This document shows, in pieces, positions 16,489-24,022 of a stretch of 64,000 nt of DNA. The stretch spans positions 248,001 to 312,000 of the forward strand of contig NZ_QTZO01000003.1 in assembly GCF_004025585.1 (NCBI RefSeq), in the 5' to 3' direction. The notes below the pieces were generated by a model. The model was not told the DNA's origin, ran no database searches, and saw nothing but the letters and a program-made list of their open reading frames with translations. The translations under genes and the position numbers were made by a program. Source of the DNA: Pseudodesulfovibrio sp. S3. Lineage in GTDB: Bacteria; Desulfobacterota; Desulfovibrionia; Desulfovibrionales; Desulfovibrionaceae. The first letter of the stretch is position 1; each line of letters starts with the position of its first letter.

Positions 16489-18621
16489 ATGAGCATAGAT
16501 TTTGAAAACGACCTGAACGAGGCCCAGCGCGAGGCCGTGACCACCACCGAAGGGCCGGTGCTGGTCATAGCCGGTGCAGGTTCGGGCAAGACACGGACCA
16601 TCGTTTACCGGTTGGCCCACCTGGTCGAACAGGGCGTGGACCCTGCCCAGATCCTGCTCCTGACCTTCACCCGAAAATCCGCCCAGGAAATGCTGGCGCG
16701 GACAGAGGACATCCTCGGACGCTCCCTGCACGGAACCTCCGGCGGCACCTTCCACTCCTTTGCCTATGCCACGCTGCGCCAGAATGCCATGGACATCGGC
16801 TTTGAGAACGGCTTCACCCTCATGGACCGGGCCGACTCCGAGAACATCTGCAAGGAAGTCAGAGGCGACCTGAAGCTCGGCAAAGGGGACCGCTCCTATC
16901 CCAAGAAAAGCACCCTGCTGGACATGATCACCAAGTCCCGCAACAAGGAGCTTCCCATCGAGGCCATCCTGGAGCGCGAGGCCTACCACCTGAACCCCTA
17001 CCTTGAAGACCTGCTGCAAATTTCCGACGGATATGCCCGGTTCAAGCGTGGTCACGCCCTGGTCGACTACGACGACCTGCTCTTTCTGCTGGACAGGCTC
17101 CTGGAGGAAAACGAACCGCTCAGGAACCAGCTCCAGACACGCTATCAGTACATCATGGTGGACGAATATCAGGACACCAACCTGGTCCAGGCCCGCATCG
17201 TCAAGCACCTGGCAGGCCGCAAGGGCAATGTCATGGCCGTTGGGGACGATGCCCAGTCCATCTACGCCTTTCGCGGCGCCAATGTCGCAAACATACTGGA
17301 ATTCCCCCAAATATTTGAAGGCACCAAGATCATCCGCCTGGAAAAGAATTATCGATCCGTGCAGCCCATCCTCGACCTGACCAATGAGATACTCAAGGGC
17401 GCGACCACCAAATTCGAGAAACACCTCTACTCGGACCTCAAAAGCGACAAACTGCCCGAGGTGGTGCATCCCCTGAGCGACCAGACCCAGGCGAGGCTGG
17501 TGGTGGACCAGATCCTGGAATTCAAGCGGAAGTACCTGCTCCACGATGTGGCCGTGCTCTTCCGGGCGGGATACCAATCCTTCCCCCTGGAAGTGGCCCT
17601 GACGCGCATCGGTATCGACTACCAGAAATACGGCGGCATCCGGTTCCACGAAGCCGCCCACATCAAGGATGTTCTCTCCTACATCAGGCTGGTGCTCAAT
17701 CCGCACGACCTGTTGGCCTGGCAACGGGCCATGGAACACATCAAGGGAGTCGGTCCCAAGACCGTGACCAAGATTTACACGGCCATGCACACCAGGGACG
17801 ACAAGTACATGGCCAAGGCGCTGAAGAAACACGAGCCGCTCAAGGAACTGCTGACGGAGCTGGACAAACTGCGTTCTTCGCCTCCCAAACCCTCAGCCGT
17901 ACTGGAATCCATCCTCGCTTACTACCAGCCCATCCTCATGGAGAAATACCCGGACGACTACCCCAAGCGCCAGGCCGGACTGGAACAACTCAGCCAGATT
18001 TCAGTGGGCTATTCGGACATGGAGCAATTCATCGGCGACCTCAGCCTGGACGGCGACCCCGAGGATGAAAAACGCAAGGAAAACGCGGTGGTACTGTCCA
18101 CAGTCCACTCGGCCAAGGGGCTGGAATGGTCTGCGGTCATCATCATCGACCTGGTGGAGGACCGCTTTCCGTCCCGCAAGGCCATGCAGCGCGCCGAGGA
18201 CCTGGAAGAGGAACGCCGCCTGATGTACGTGGCCTGCACCCGTGCCAAGGAGCATCTCAAGCTGTTCGTGCCCAGTTCAGTCTACAACCGGGCCAGCGGC
18301 ATGTCCGAGCCGACCCTGCCCAGTCCTTTCATTCTCGAACTGCCGGACACGGTCTTTGACCGCATGAACGAGTCCTATGGCGGCGGTCTGGAGCAGCGGC
18401 GCAGGTCCATACCCCATTCTCCGCGCCCGGTTGTCGAAGACGAATCCCCAGCGTTCGGCTCGACCACGCCCAAGGTCGATCCTTCCAAGATGGGCTTCTG
18501 TCGGCACAAGATTTTCGGCAAAGGCAAGATCATTGCCCATATCGAACCGAACAAATACAGGGTGAACTTCCCCGGCTTCGGCCTCAAGGTCATCATCGGG
18601 GACTACCTCGAACTTATCTGA
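16489..18621 (+). CDS. UvrD/PcrA/Rep-family ATP-dependent DNA helicase
   Basis: Superfamily 1A 3'-5' helicase of 710 residues. Motifs: Q-motif LNEAQREAV, Walker A AGAGSGKT near residues 27-34, Ia LLLTFTRKSAQEML, II VDEYQDTN, III VGDDAQSIYAFRGA, IV LEKNYRS, V TVHSAKGLEW and VI YVACTRAKEHLKLFV. The C-terminal 60 residues include the ...FGKGKI...NKYRVNFPGFGLKVI element found at the end of PcrA/UvrD proteins, which contacts RNA polymerase in PcrA. It probably acts in repair or replication restart. The ATG follows the upstream stop directly. Confidence 0.93.
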   Translation: MSIDFENDLNEAQREAVTTTEGPVLVIAGAGSGKTRTIVYRLAHLVEQGVDPAQILLLTFTRKSAQEMLARTEDILGRSLHGTSGGTFHSFAYATLRQNAMDIGFENGFTLMDRADSENICKEVRGDLKLGKGDRSYPKKSTLLDMITKSRNKELPIEAILEREAYHLNPYLEDLLQISDGYARFKRGHALVDYDDLLFLLDRLLEENEPLRNQLQTRYQYIMVDEYQDTNLVQARIVKHLAGRKGNVMAVGDDAQSIYAFRGANVANILEFPQIFEGTKIIRLEKNYRSVQPILDLTNEILKGATTKFEKHLYSDLKSDKLPEVVHPLSDQTQARLVVDQILEFKRKYLLHDVAVLFRAGYQSFPLEVALTRIGIDYQKYGGIRFHEAAHIKDVLSYIRLVLNPHDLLAWQRAMEHIKGVGPKTVTKIYTAMHTRDDKYMAKALKKHEPLKELLTELDKLRSSPPKPSAVLESILAYYQPILMEKYPDDYPKRQAGLEQLSQISVGYSDMEQFIGDLSLDGDPEDEKRKENAVVLSTVHSAKGLEWSAVIIIDLVEDRFPSRKAMQRAEDLEEERRLMYVACTRAKEHLKLFVPSSVYNRASGMSEPTLPSPFILELPDTVFDRMNESYGGGLEQRRRSIPHSPRPVVEDESPAFGSTTPKVDPSKMGFCRHKIFGKGKIIAHIEPNKYRVNFPGFGLKVIIGDYLELI

Positions 18622-18634
18622 TACTGGAAAAGAG

Positions 18635-19588
18635 ATGGATATGAAAAGTGAAGCACAATTCCTGGAACTGATCGATACCTACTTCCCCCGCGAGCACGAT
18701 TTCCTCACTCTTGGCCGGGGTGACGATTGCGCCGTGCTGGCGGGCGGCAGGGAATACTGCGTCTCCTCCGATATCTTTCTGGAAGATGTCCACTTCCGGC
18801 GCGATTATTTCTCCGCGGCAGACATCGGCTACAAGGCGTTGGCCGTCAATGTCAGCGATATCGCCGCCATGGGGGCCAAACCAGTGGCCTTTACCCTGGA
18901 CCTCATGGTCCCCCCCGGCCTGGACGACGCCTTCTGGAACGACTTCTTCAAATCCATGTCCTCACTGGCCAAACAGAACGACATGGTGCTGGCGGGCGGT
19001 GATCTGAGCCGGTCCGATCGCCTGGGCATGTCCATCTCCATCTACGGCGTTGCCGGCTCCACCGGGTTTCTCAGACGCGGCAAGTGCGCCTACGGCGACA
19101 TACTGTTCACCGTAGGCGACATCGGCCTGGCCAGGGCCGGGCTCATGGCTCTCGAAGCAGCGGGCGTCAAAGCTCGGGAAACGCTGCCAGCCGCTGTCAT
19201 GGCCCACCTGCGGCCCAAGCCCAAGGTCATGATCGGCACCCTGCTCAATGCCGCCGGAATCAAGGGACTGATGGACGTTTCCGACGGCCTGGCCCGTGAC
19301 CTGCCCCGCTTTCTCGGCCCCAACCTGGGAGCCGACCTGCACATCGATGTGTCCAGACTGAACAGCAACCTCATCACTTTCGCAGAAACCGTAAACGTTG
19401 ACCCAGTGGAATTCGCCGTGCTCGGCGGGGAAGACTACGCCCTGCTCGGAGCAGTCTCCCCGTTCGAAGCGGGCAAGGCCGAATCCGTTCCCGGCTTCAT
19501 GAAAATCGGTACCGTGACCAAGACACCGGGCATCATCCTCAATGACAAACCTTTCACCACCGAGGGATTCGACCACTTCGGCAAATAA
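18635..19588 (+). CDS. thiL: Thiamine-monophosphate kinase
   Basis: ThiL phosphorylates thiamine monophosphate to thiamine pyrophosphate, the active cofactor. The 317-residue protein is of the AIRS/PurM superfamily, with GRGDDCAVL and SSDIFLEDVHFRRDY (metal and nucleotide residues), YKALAVNVSDIAAMGAKP, VLAGGDLSRS and, in the C-terminal half, LMDVSDGLARDL and FAVLGGEDYALL. ATG 18635 is preceded by GGAAAAGAG; ATG 18641 is possible. It lies 13 bases after the helicase stop. The acetolactate synthase encoded at 30841 is one of the cell's TPP users. Confidence 0.94.
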   Translation: MDMKSEAQFLELIDTYFPREHDFLTLGRGDDCAVLAGGREYCVSSDIFLEDVHFRRDYFSAADIGYKALAVNVSDIAAMGAKPVAFTLDLMVPPGLDDAFWNDFFKSMSSLAKQNDMVLAGGDLSRSDRLGMSISIYGVAGSTGFLRRGKCAYGDILFTVGDIGLARAGLMALEAAGVKARETLPAAVMAHLRPKPKVMIGTLLNAAGIKGLMDVSDGLARDLPRFLGPNLGADLHIDVSRLNSNLITFAETVNVDPVEFAVLGGEDYALLGAVSPFEAGKAESVPGFMKIGTVTKTPGIILNDKPFTTEGFDHFGK

Positions 19589-19599
19589 ACGGAGGCGTT

Positions 19600-20004
19600 A
19601 TGGACAAGGAACTGGTCATCATAGGCACCATTCGCTCCCCAATAAAGGATTTGGCCACGGCCCCCAAAATGGAAAATGAAGCCGGGGCGGCCCGCGTTCG
19701 CATCGATCTGGACCCGGCCTATGCCCAGGGCCTGGACTCCATGGAACCCGGTGCACAACTCGAACTCTTCACCTGGTTCCACAAGTCCAAACGGGATGTG
19801 CTCATGGTCCACCCCAGAGGCCGGGTAGAGGTTCCCATGCGCGGCGTATTCACCACCCGATCCCCGTCCCGCCCCAACCCCATAGGACTGCACCGCGTCA
19901 CCCTGGTGGCCATAGAAGAACCCTGCACGCTGGTGGTGGAGCCGCTGGAGGCCATCGACGGCACCCCTGTCATCGACATCAAGCCGATCCCCAAGGGATA
20001 TTAG
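19600..20004 (+). CDS. TsaA/TrmO-family protein (tRNA m6t6A methyltransferase-like)
   Basis: A 134-residue protein of the UPF0066/TsaA (YaeB, VirR) family. Signatures are IIGTIRSP at the N-terminus and VFTTRSPSRPNPIGLHRV in the centre, the conserved S-adenosylmethionine-binding segment. In E. coli TrmO methylates the N6 of t6A at tRNA position 37. The protein here is shorter than E. coli TrmO (about 235 residues) and lacks the C-terminal domain, so the tRNA role is likely but not certain. A good GGAGG site precedes ATG 19600; thiL ends eleven bases earlier. Confidence 0.85.
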   Translation: MDKELVIIGTIRSPIKDLATAPKMENEAGAARVRIDLDPAYAQGLDSMEPGAQLELFTWFHKSKRDVLMVHPRGRVEVPMRGVFTTRSPSRPNPIGLHRVTLVAIEEPCTLVVEPLEAIDGTPVIDIKPIPKGY

Positions 20005-20008
20005 TTGA

Positions 20009-20875
20009 ATGGACCTTTTCGAAGCCGTTGAAACCACCGGTGAAAACCAGGTCGGCGGATGGGTGCAGACCACGGACGGCGTCCGGTTGTGGGTGGAAAT
20101 CCGAGGAACAGGCCGCCCGGTCGTTCTTGTCCACGGATGGACCATGAGTTCGATCTTCTGGCGGCGGCAGGCCCAGTTGGCCGATGCCTTCCAGGTCGTC
20201 ACCGTGGACCTGCGCGGCCACGGACGCTCACAGACCACGCCTCGCGGGCACAATATCCCCCGCTATGCCACGGATGTACGTGAAGTCATCACCGCACTGA
20301 ACTTGAGAAACGCCATGCTCACGGGATGGTCCATGGGCGGATCCGTGGTTTTGGAATACTGGCATCAATACGGCCGGGACAGGCTCGACGGGATCGGCCT
20401 GGTGGAAACCGGCCCCTACCCCATGTCGTCAGCCCCCTGGAACAACCACAAATGCCACGGCCACAACATGGAGGCCATGCAAGAAGATTTGACCGCCATG
20501 CGCCTTGATCGCAAAGGGTTTGCCCAACGGTTCGTCAATGCCATGTTTCTCTCCGGCCAGGCACCGGAACACGCCCTGAAGTGGATGCAAACCGAACAAT
20601 TGAAGGCTCCCACGGACATTGCGACGGCCATATACGAAGACTACGCCCAGCGGGACTACACCCCCCTGCTGCCCTCCATCTCCTGCCCCACCCTGGTTGT
20701 TTACGGTCGATCCCGGCACATGTGTTTCGGACCGTCCGCAGGAAGATTCGTGGCCGGCTCCATTCCCGATTCCCGGTTTGCCATACTGGACAAAAGCGGC
20801 CATTTGCCGTTTTATGAACAACCCGAAGCCTTCAACGAGTCCATGACGCATTTTCTCAACCAACTGGACGCATAA
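20009..20875 (+). CDS. Alpha/beta-hydrolase
   Basis: An alpha/beta-hydrolase of 288 residues. The oxyanion-hole segment is VVLVHGWTMSS, the nucleophile elbow is GWSMGG (Ser near residue 110) and the catalytic histidine is in LDKSGHLPFYEQPE; the strand before the acid residue reads TLVVYGRSRHM. The family includes esterases, haloperoxidase-like enzymes and C-C hydrolases, and the sequence does not identify the substrate. The gene begins four bases after the trmO-like stop. No signal peptide is present. Confidence 0.88.
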   Translation: MDLFEAVETTGENQVGGWVQTTDGVRLWVEIRGTGRPVVLVHGWTMSSIFWRRQAQLADAFQVVTVDLRGHGRSQTTPRGHNIPRYATDVREVITALNLRNAMLTGWSMGGSVVLEYWHQYGRDRLDGIGLVETGPYPMSSAPWNNHKCHGHNMEAMQEDLTAMRLDRKGFAQRFVNAMFLSGQAPEHALKWMQTEQLKAPTDIATAIYEDYAQRDYTPLLPSISCPTLVVYGRSRHMCFGPSAGRFVAGSIPDSRFAILDKSGHLPFYEQPEAFNESMTHFLNQLDA

Positions 20876-20885
20876 GGGACAGACC

Positions 20886-21455
20886 ATGAAATCATTGCCC
20901 GCCGCCGTTGCCGCCTTACTTCTGAGCCTGCTGATGCACACCCCGGCCATGAGTGCAGGGCTCGCAGGCGTAATTCTCCTCGACTCCCAGATTGTTGGAG
21001 ACCAGCAACTCTTTCTCAACGGCATCGCACTCCGCGAGAAGTTCGTGTTTGACGTGTATGTGGCCGGTCTCTACCTGGTTGATAAATCCAGCGACGCTGA
21101 CGCCATCCTGCAAAACGACGCTCCCAGGATGATGCTCATGCACTTCCTGCGCGATGTGGACGCGAAAGACATCAACAAAGCCTGGTTCGAAGGCCTTGAG
21201 GCCAACGTGAAGAACGTCACCCCGGAACTCAGGGCCAAATTCGATCAATTGGCGGAAATGATGACAGACATAAAGGAAGGCGAAGTCATGGGCTTCACCT
21301 ATGATCCGGTGGCAGGAACCGATGTCATGGTGGCCGGACAGCCAAAGGGCGGCATACCGGGAAAAGACTTTGCCGATGCCCTTCTGGCTACCTGGATCGG
21401 GCCGAAACCGGGGCCGGGCAAGAGCTTCAAGAAAGCCATTCTCGGTGGCCAATAA
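20886..21455 (+). CDS. Secreted chalcone-isomerase-like protein
   Basis: A 189-residue protein with an N-terminal signal peptide (MKSLPAAVAALLLSLLMHT, cleavage near AMSAG). The mature part matches the bacterial chalcone-isomerase-like family: LNGIALREKFVFDVYVAGLYL, a MHFLRDVDAKDINKAWFEGL segment and the final GGIPGKDFADALLATWIG. Bacterial members usually lack flavonoid isomerase activity; a fatty-acid or lipid-binding role is suggested by structural relatives. It is the last gene of the plus-strand run and converges with fdhD; no terminator is evident in the 20-base gap. Confidence 0.85.
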   Translation: MKSLPAAVAALLLSLLMHTPAMSAGLAGVILLDSQIVGDQQLFLNGIALREKFVFDVYVAGLYLVDKSSDADAILQNDAPRMMLMHFLRDVDAKDINKAWFEGLEANVKNVTPELRAKFDQLAEMMTDIKEGEVMGFTYDPVAGTDVMVAGQPKGGIPGKDFADALLATWIGPKPGPGKSFKKAILGGQ

Positions 21456-21475
21456 TCCAACGCGAAAACCGCTCC

Positions 21476-22261
21476 CTACTTGAAACGCCAGCCGTTCGCG
21501 TAGACATTGAACGAATCTTTCCGGATACGTCCGACAAGACTGATGTTGTTTCTTTCCGCATAGGTGATGGCGGAACTCGTGGCTGCGGAAAAACCGCATA
21601 AAATGGGAATATTGGCCGTGCTCGCCTTGGTGGTCAGCTCCAGGGCCAACCTCGATGAAAGCATGGCTATGGTCGCATGCTCCAATGTCCCTTCGAGAAG
21701 GGATTTGCCGATGGCCTTGTCAAAAGCGTTATGCCGCCCCACATCCTCACCGAAAGAGACCAGTTGACCCTCTGCCGAAAACAGGGCTGCCGCATGTGTG
21801 GACCCCGTGTTCTTGAACAGATTCTGCCGCTGCTCGAACAATTCCTTGTACTCGAAGAGTTTTTCCGGCCTGATGCGAAATGGGTGCGGCGAAGGATAGA
21901 TTCGCCGCACCGCACGGGGAGTCATGAGGGTCACCTCCACACGGGAAACGCCTTGATAGGCGAACGACATATTCATGATGTCCTCGGGGCAGCGGATCAT
22001 GGAACAGGCAAACAGATAGCCTGCAACCAGATTCAGGTCATCGCCCGGCGTTCGCGCAAGTACGGCCTCCTGCTGTCCGTTGATCTGGAGCTTGAGGTCG
22101 GATTCCTCTGCGATCAGATCATCCTTGAAGGACAGCTTTCCCTCGGAATATCGCTGTAATGTCACAGTACTCGCCAATTGGATCGGCCGATCCTCGACAG
22201 GCCGCCTGGCCTTATCAATACCGGCCTGACCCTCTATGGCTCTCAAACGGATAATCGACAT
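21476..22261 (-). CDS. fdhD: Formate dehydrogenase accessory sulfurtransferase FdhD, lacking CxxC
   Basis: FdhD delivers sulfur to the Mo/W-bis-pterin cofactor of formate dehydrogenases. Family motifs are present: NGQQEAVLARTPGDDLNLVAGYLF, TGSTHAAALF, GEDVGRHNAFDKAIG and SSRLALELTTKAS. However, the segment that in E. coli FdhD carries the essential CxxC (Cys121/Cys124) is absent: the sequence runs from RRIYPSPHPFRIRPEKLF directly to TGSTHAA, without SACGVCG. Other cysteines occur in LFACSMIRCPED and PILCGFS. Length is 261 residues. ATG 22261 has an AAGGAA site and lies 18 bases after fdhE. Last gene of the fdh operon. Confidence 0.9.
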   Translation of the reverse strand: MSIIRLRAIEGQAGIDKARRPVEDRPIQLASTVTLQRYSEGKLSFKDDLIAEESDLKLQINGQQEAVLARTPGDDLNLVAGYLFACSMIRCPEDIMNMSFAYQGVSRVEVTLMTPRAVRRIYPSPHPFRIRPEKLFEYKELFEQRQNLFKNTGSTHAAALFSAEGQLVSFGEDVGRHNAFDKAIGKSLLEGTLEHATIAMLSSRLALELTTKASTANIPILCGFSAATSSAITYAERNNISLVGRIRKDSFNVYANGWRFK

Positions 22262-22279
22262 ATGATTCCTTATGCCACC

Positions 22280-23194
22280 CTATTCAACACCATTCCAAAG
22301 GCTCGGCGAAATCGGACTCAATCTGTTTTTCCGAGCAAAGATATCAAGATGGATAAGACCCAGCTGAACGGTATCCAGATGAGGATGCGGTTCACACTCG
22401 CGCATGTCGATATTCAAACAGTACTTGCCGCACTTGTGGCAGGCCTCGATCCGTTCATATTTCACATCGTCAAGATAGAAAACTTCACGTGATTCATTAT
22501 CATCATTGCCGCAAGCCGCACAGACATTACGCTTAAAACGCCAGTCGTGACCACAGAGGGAACAATGCAGGAACTTCTTTCCCCCGCCACCGATCAGTTG
22601 GTCCAAATCGGTAACTTCTTTGGGGGAAAGATGTGAAATGGAAGGAGTGGACCCGCAAACGGGGCAATATCCTTGATCCCATGCCAGATTGGTAAGGGGC
22701 TCGCCCAAGCTGTCAACTATAGCACATAAGACAGGAGCGAAAACGGTCTCTGAAATATACAGCAATGTTGTGTACGGTGCGATTCCAAGCTGTACGGAGG
22801 TGTTCTCAAAGTGTTTCCAGTTACCTTCAATCCTAGCCTGGGCAAGCCCCGAAATATTGTCGGGATCGTCCAGATATTCTTGCAAAATCTTCCACGTCTC
22901 TTCGGGTAATTTGAGCACATCCGAAAGCAGGGGGAGCAACCGTACGACAGCCTGCTGCATGCTTCCGGCCCACTGGGAAAAATCTTCATCCACCAGAATC
23001 GGAACTCCTGCGCTGATTCGTGTCGCGTCTATCTGAGGGACAACCATCTCGAGGGTGAGCAATTCATCCTGCAACCGGGCTTTTTCCAGGAAAAGAGGAC
23101 CGAACTTTTCGACAAGTTCCATATACGCCCGGGTACGTTCCTTAATTGCATTGAGAGTCGAATCAACTGTCTTCTGAGCGGAAACGGATTTCAT
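22280..23194 (-). CDS. fdhE: Formate dehydrogenase accessory protein FdhE
   Basis: FdhE is a rubredoxin-like protein needed to assemble active formate dehydrogenases. The 304-residue protein has four CxxC pairs in its C-terminal half: CPVCGS, CSLCGHDW, CAACGND and CHKCGKYC, the last two bracketing VFYLDDVKYERIEACHKC. These match the FdhE zinc- or iron-binding knuckles. The start at 23194 (MKSVSAQ) is preferred because GGAG lies six bases upstream; an ATG four codons earlier has no clear site. A strong hairpin lies in the 82-base gap after fdhB. Confidence 0.93.
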   Translation of the reverse strand: MKSVSAQKTVDSTLNAIKERTRAYMELVEKFGPLFLEKARLQDELLTLEMVVPQIDATRISAGVPILVDEDFSQWAGSMQQAVVRLLPLLSDVLKLPEETWKILQEYLDDPDNISGLAQARIEGNWKHFENTSVQLGIAPYTTLLYISETVFAPVLCAIVDSLGEPLTNLAWDQGYCPVCGSTPSISHLSPKEVTDLDQLIGGGGKKFLHCSLCGHDWRFKRNVCAACGNDDNESREVFYLDDVKYERIEACHKCGKYCLNIDMRECEPHPHLDTVQLGLIHLDIFARKNRLSPISPSLWNGVE

Positions 23195-23219
23195 GGAGCG
23201 CTCCATTCTCTCGCAATGT

Positions 23220-23254
23220 GGCCGGAGCGTCCCCTGACTTGGAACACTCCGACC
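23220..23254 (-). other. Strong intercistronic hairpin between fdhB and fdhE
   Basis: On the minus-strand RNA, GGUCGGAGUGUUCC pairs with the downstream arm GGGACGCUCCGGCC over 14 base pairs with a few G-U pairs, leaving a loop of about seven bases. It lies 23-58 bases after the fdhB stop and is not followed by a U-tract, so it looks like an mRNA-processing or stability element, or a way to lower fdhE/fdhD expression relative to fdhAB, rather than a terminator. Confidence 0.6.
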
Positions 23255-23276
23255 ACCTGCGGAGAGGATTATTTGG

Positions 23277-24011
23277 TTAAGCCTTCATAGCCTTGAAGGG
23301 TCTTGCCAACGTGGCAAGGAATTGCTTTTTCGACATGGGATCGACAGATGCGTCTGCAACCGTGAACTCGTGATAGTTCTCGGGATCGTCGATCAGCAGA
23401 TAGATGACGTTGACATCCTCGGGATCTGCAAGCATCGCCTTGGGCCAAGCTTTTTTCAAAGTGGCCAAGCGCATTTCGGCAAGCTTGAGCATGTCTGCGC
23501 GATCGCCAAACTGCATGGCACCCGTAGGACAGACCTTGACACACGCGGGGATCATGCCGTTGTGAATGCGCTCATTGCACATGGTACACTTGGACATGAG
23601 CCCGGTTTCATCGTTGCGCCGGGGAATGTTGTACGGACACGCTTGTCTGACCTCTTCAGCCTGGTCCTTGTCGAAGTCCTTGGTCTTGTCGGTGAAGACA
23701 ACCGCTCCGGTCTTTTCATCCTTGAGGATGGCACCGTCAACGTAGACGTCACCGAGTTCCTTGCAGGGAGGAACGTCGCAGTGGCGACATTGATCCGGGA
23801 AGAAATTCCACCGGATCACGTCGTTCTCAAGATGTTCGCTGAAGCGAACCAGTTTATAGTTGTTCGGATTCAAGTCCTGCGGATTCTGATGACTGCCCCA
23901 ATGATACTGGGTCGTCTTGTTGGCAGGCAGTTCATGCCATTCCTTGCAGGCTATCTGACAACCGCGGCACGCTGTGCAGCGGGACGTATCTATCAATATC
24001 GTCTTTGGCAT
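23277..24011 (-). CDS. fdhB: Formate dehydrogenase iron-sulfur subunit
   Basis: Electron-transfer subunit of the periplasmic formate dehydrogenase, 244 residues. Cysteines for four [4Fe-4S] clusters are visible: CTACRGCQIACKEW, CRHCDVPPC, CPYNIPRRND, CTMCNERIHNGMIPACVKVC. There is no C-terminal membrane anchor, so it forms a soluble FdhAB enzyme like those of Desulfovibrio, which pass electrons to periplasmic cytochrome c3. It has no signal peptide and is presumably exported together with FdhA by the Tat pathway. It starts eleven bases after the fdhA stop. Confidence 0.95.
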   Translation of the reverse strand: MPKTILIDTSRCTACRGCQIACKEWHELPANKTTQYHWGSHQNPQDLNPNNYKLVRFSEHLENDVIRWNFFPDQCRHCDVPPCKELGDVYVDGAILKDEKTGAVVFTDKTKDFDKDQAEEVRQACPYNIPRRNDETGLMSKCTMCNERIHNGMIPACVKVCPTGAMQFGDRADMLKLAEMRLATLKKAWPKAMLADPEDVNVIYLLIDDPENYHEFTVADASVDPMSKKQFLATLARPFKAMKA

Positions 24012-24022
24012 GGCGTTTCTCC

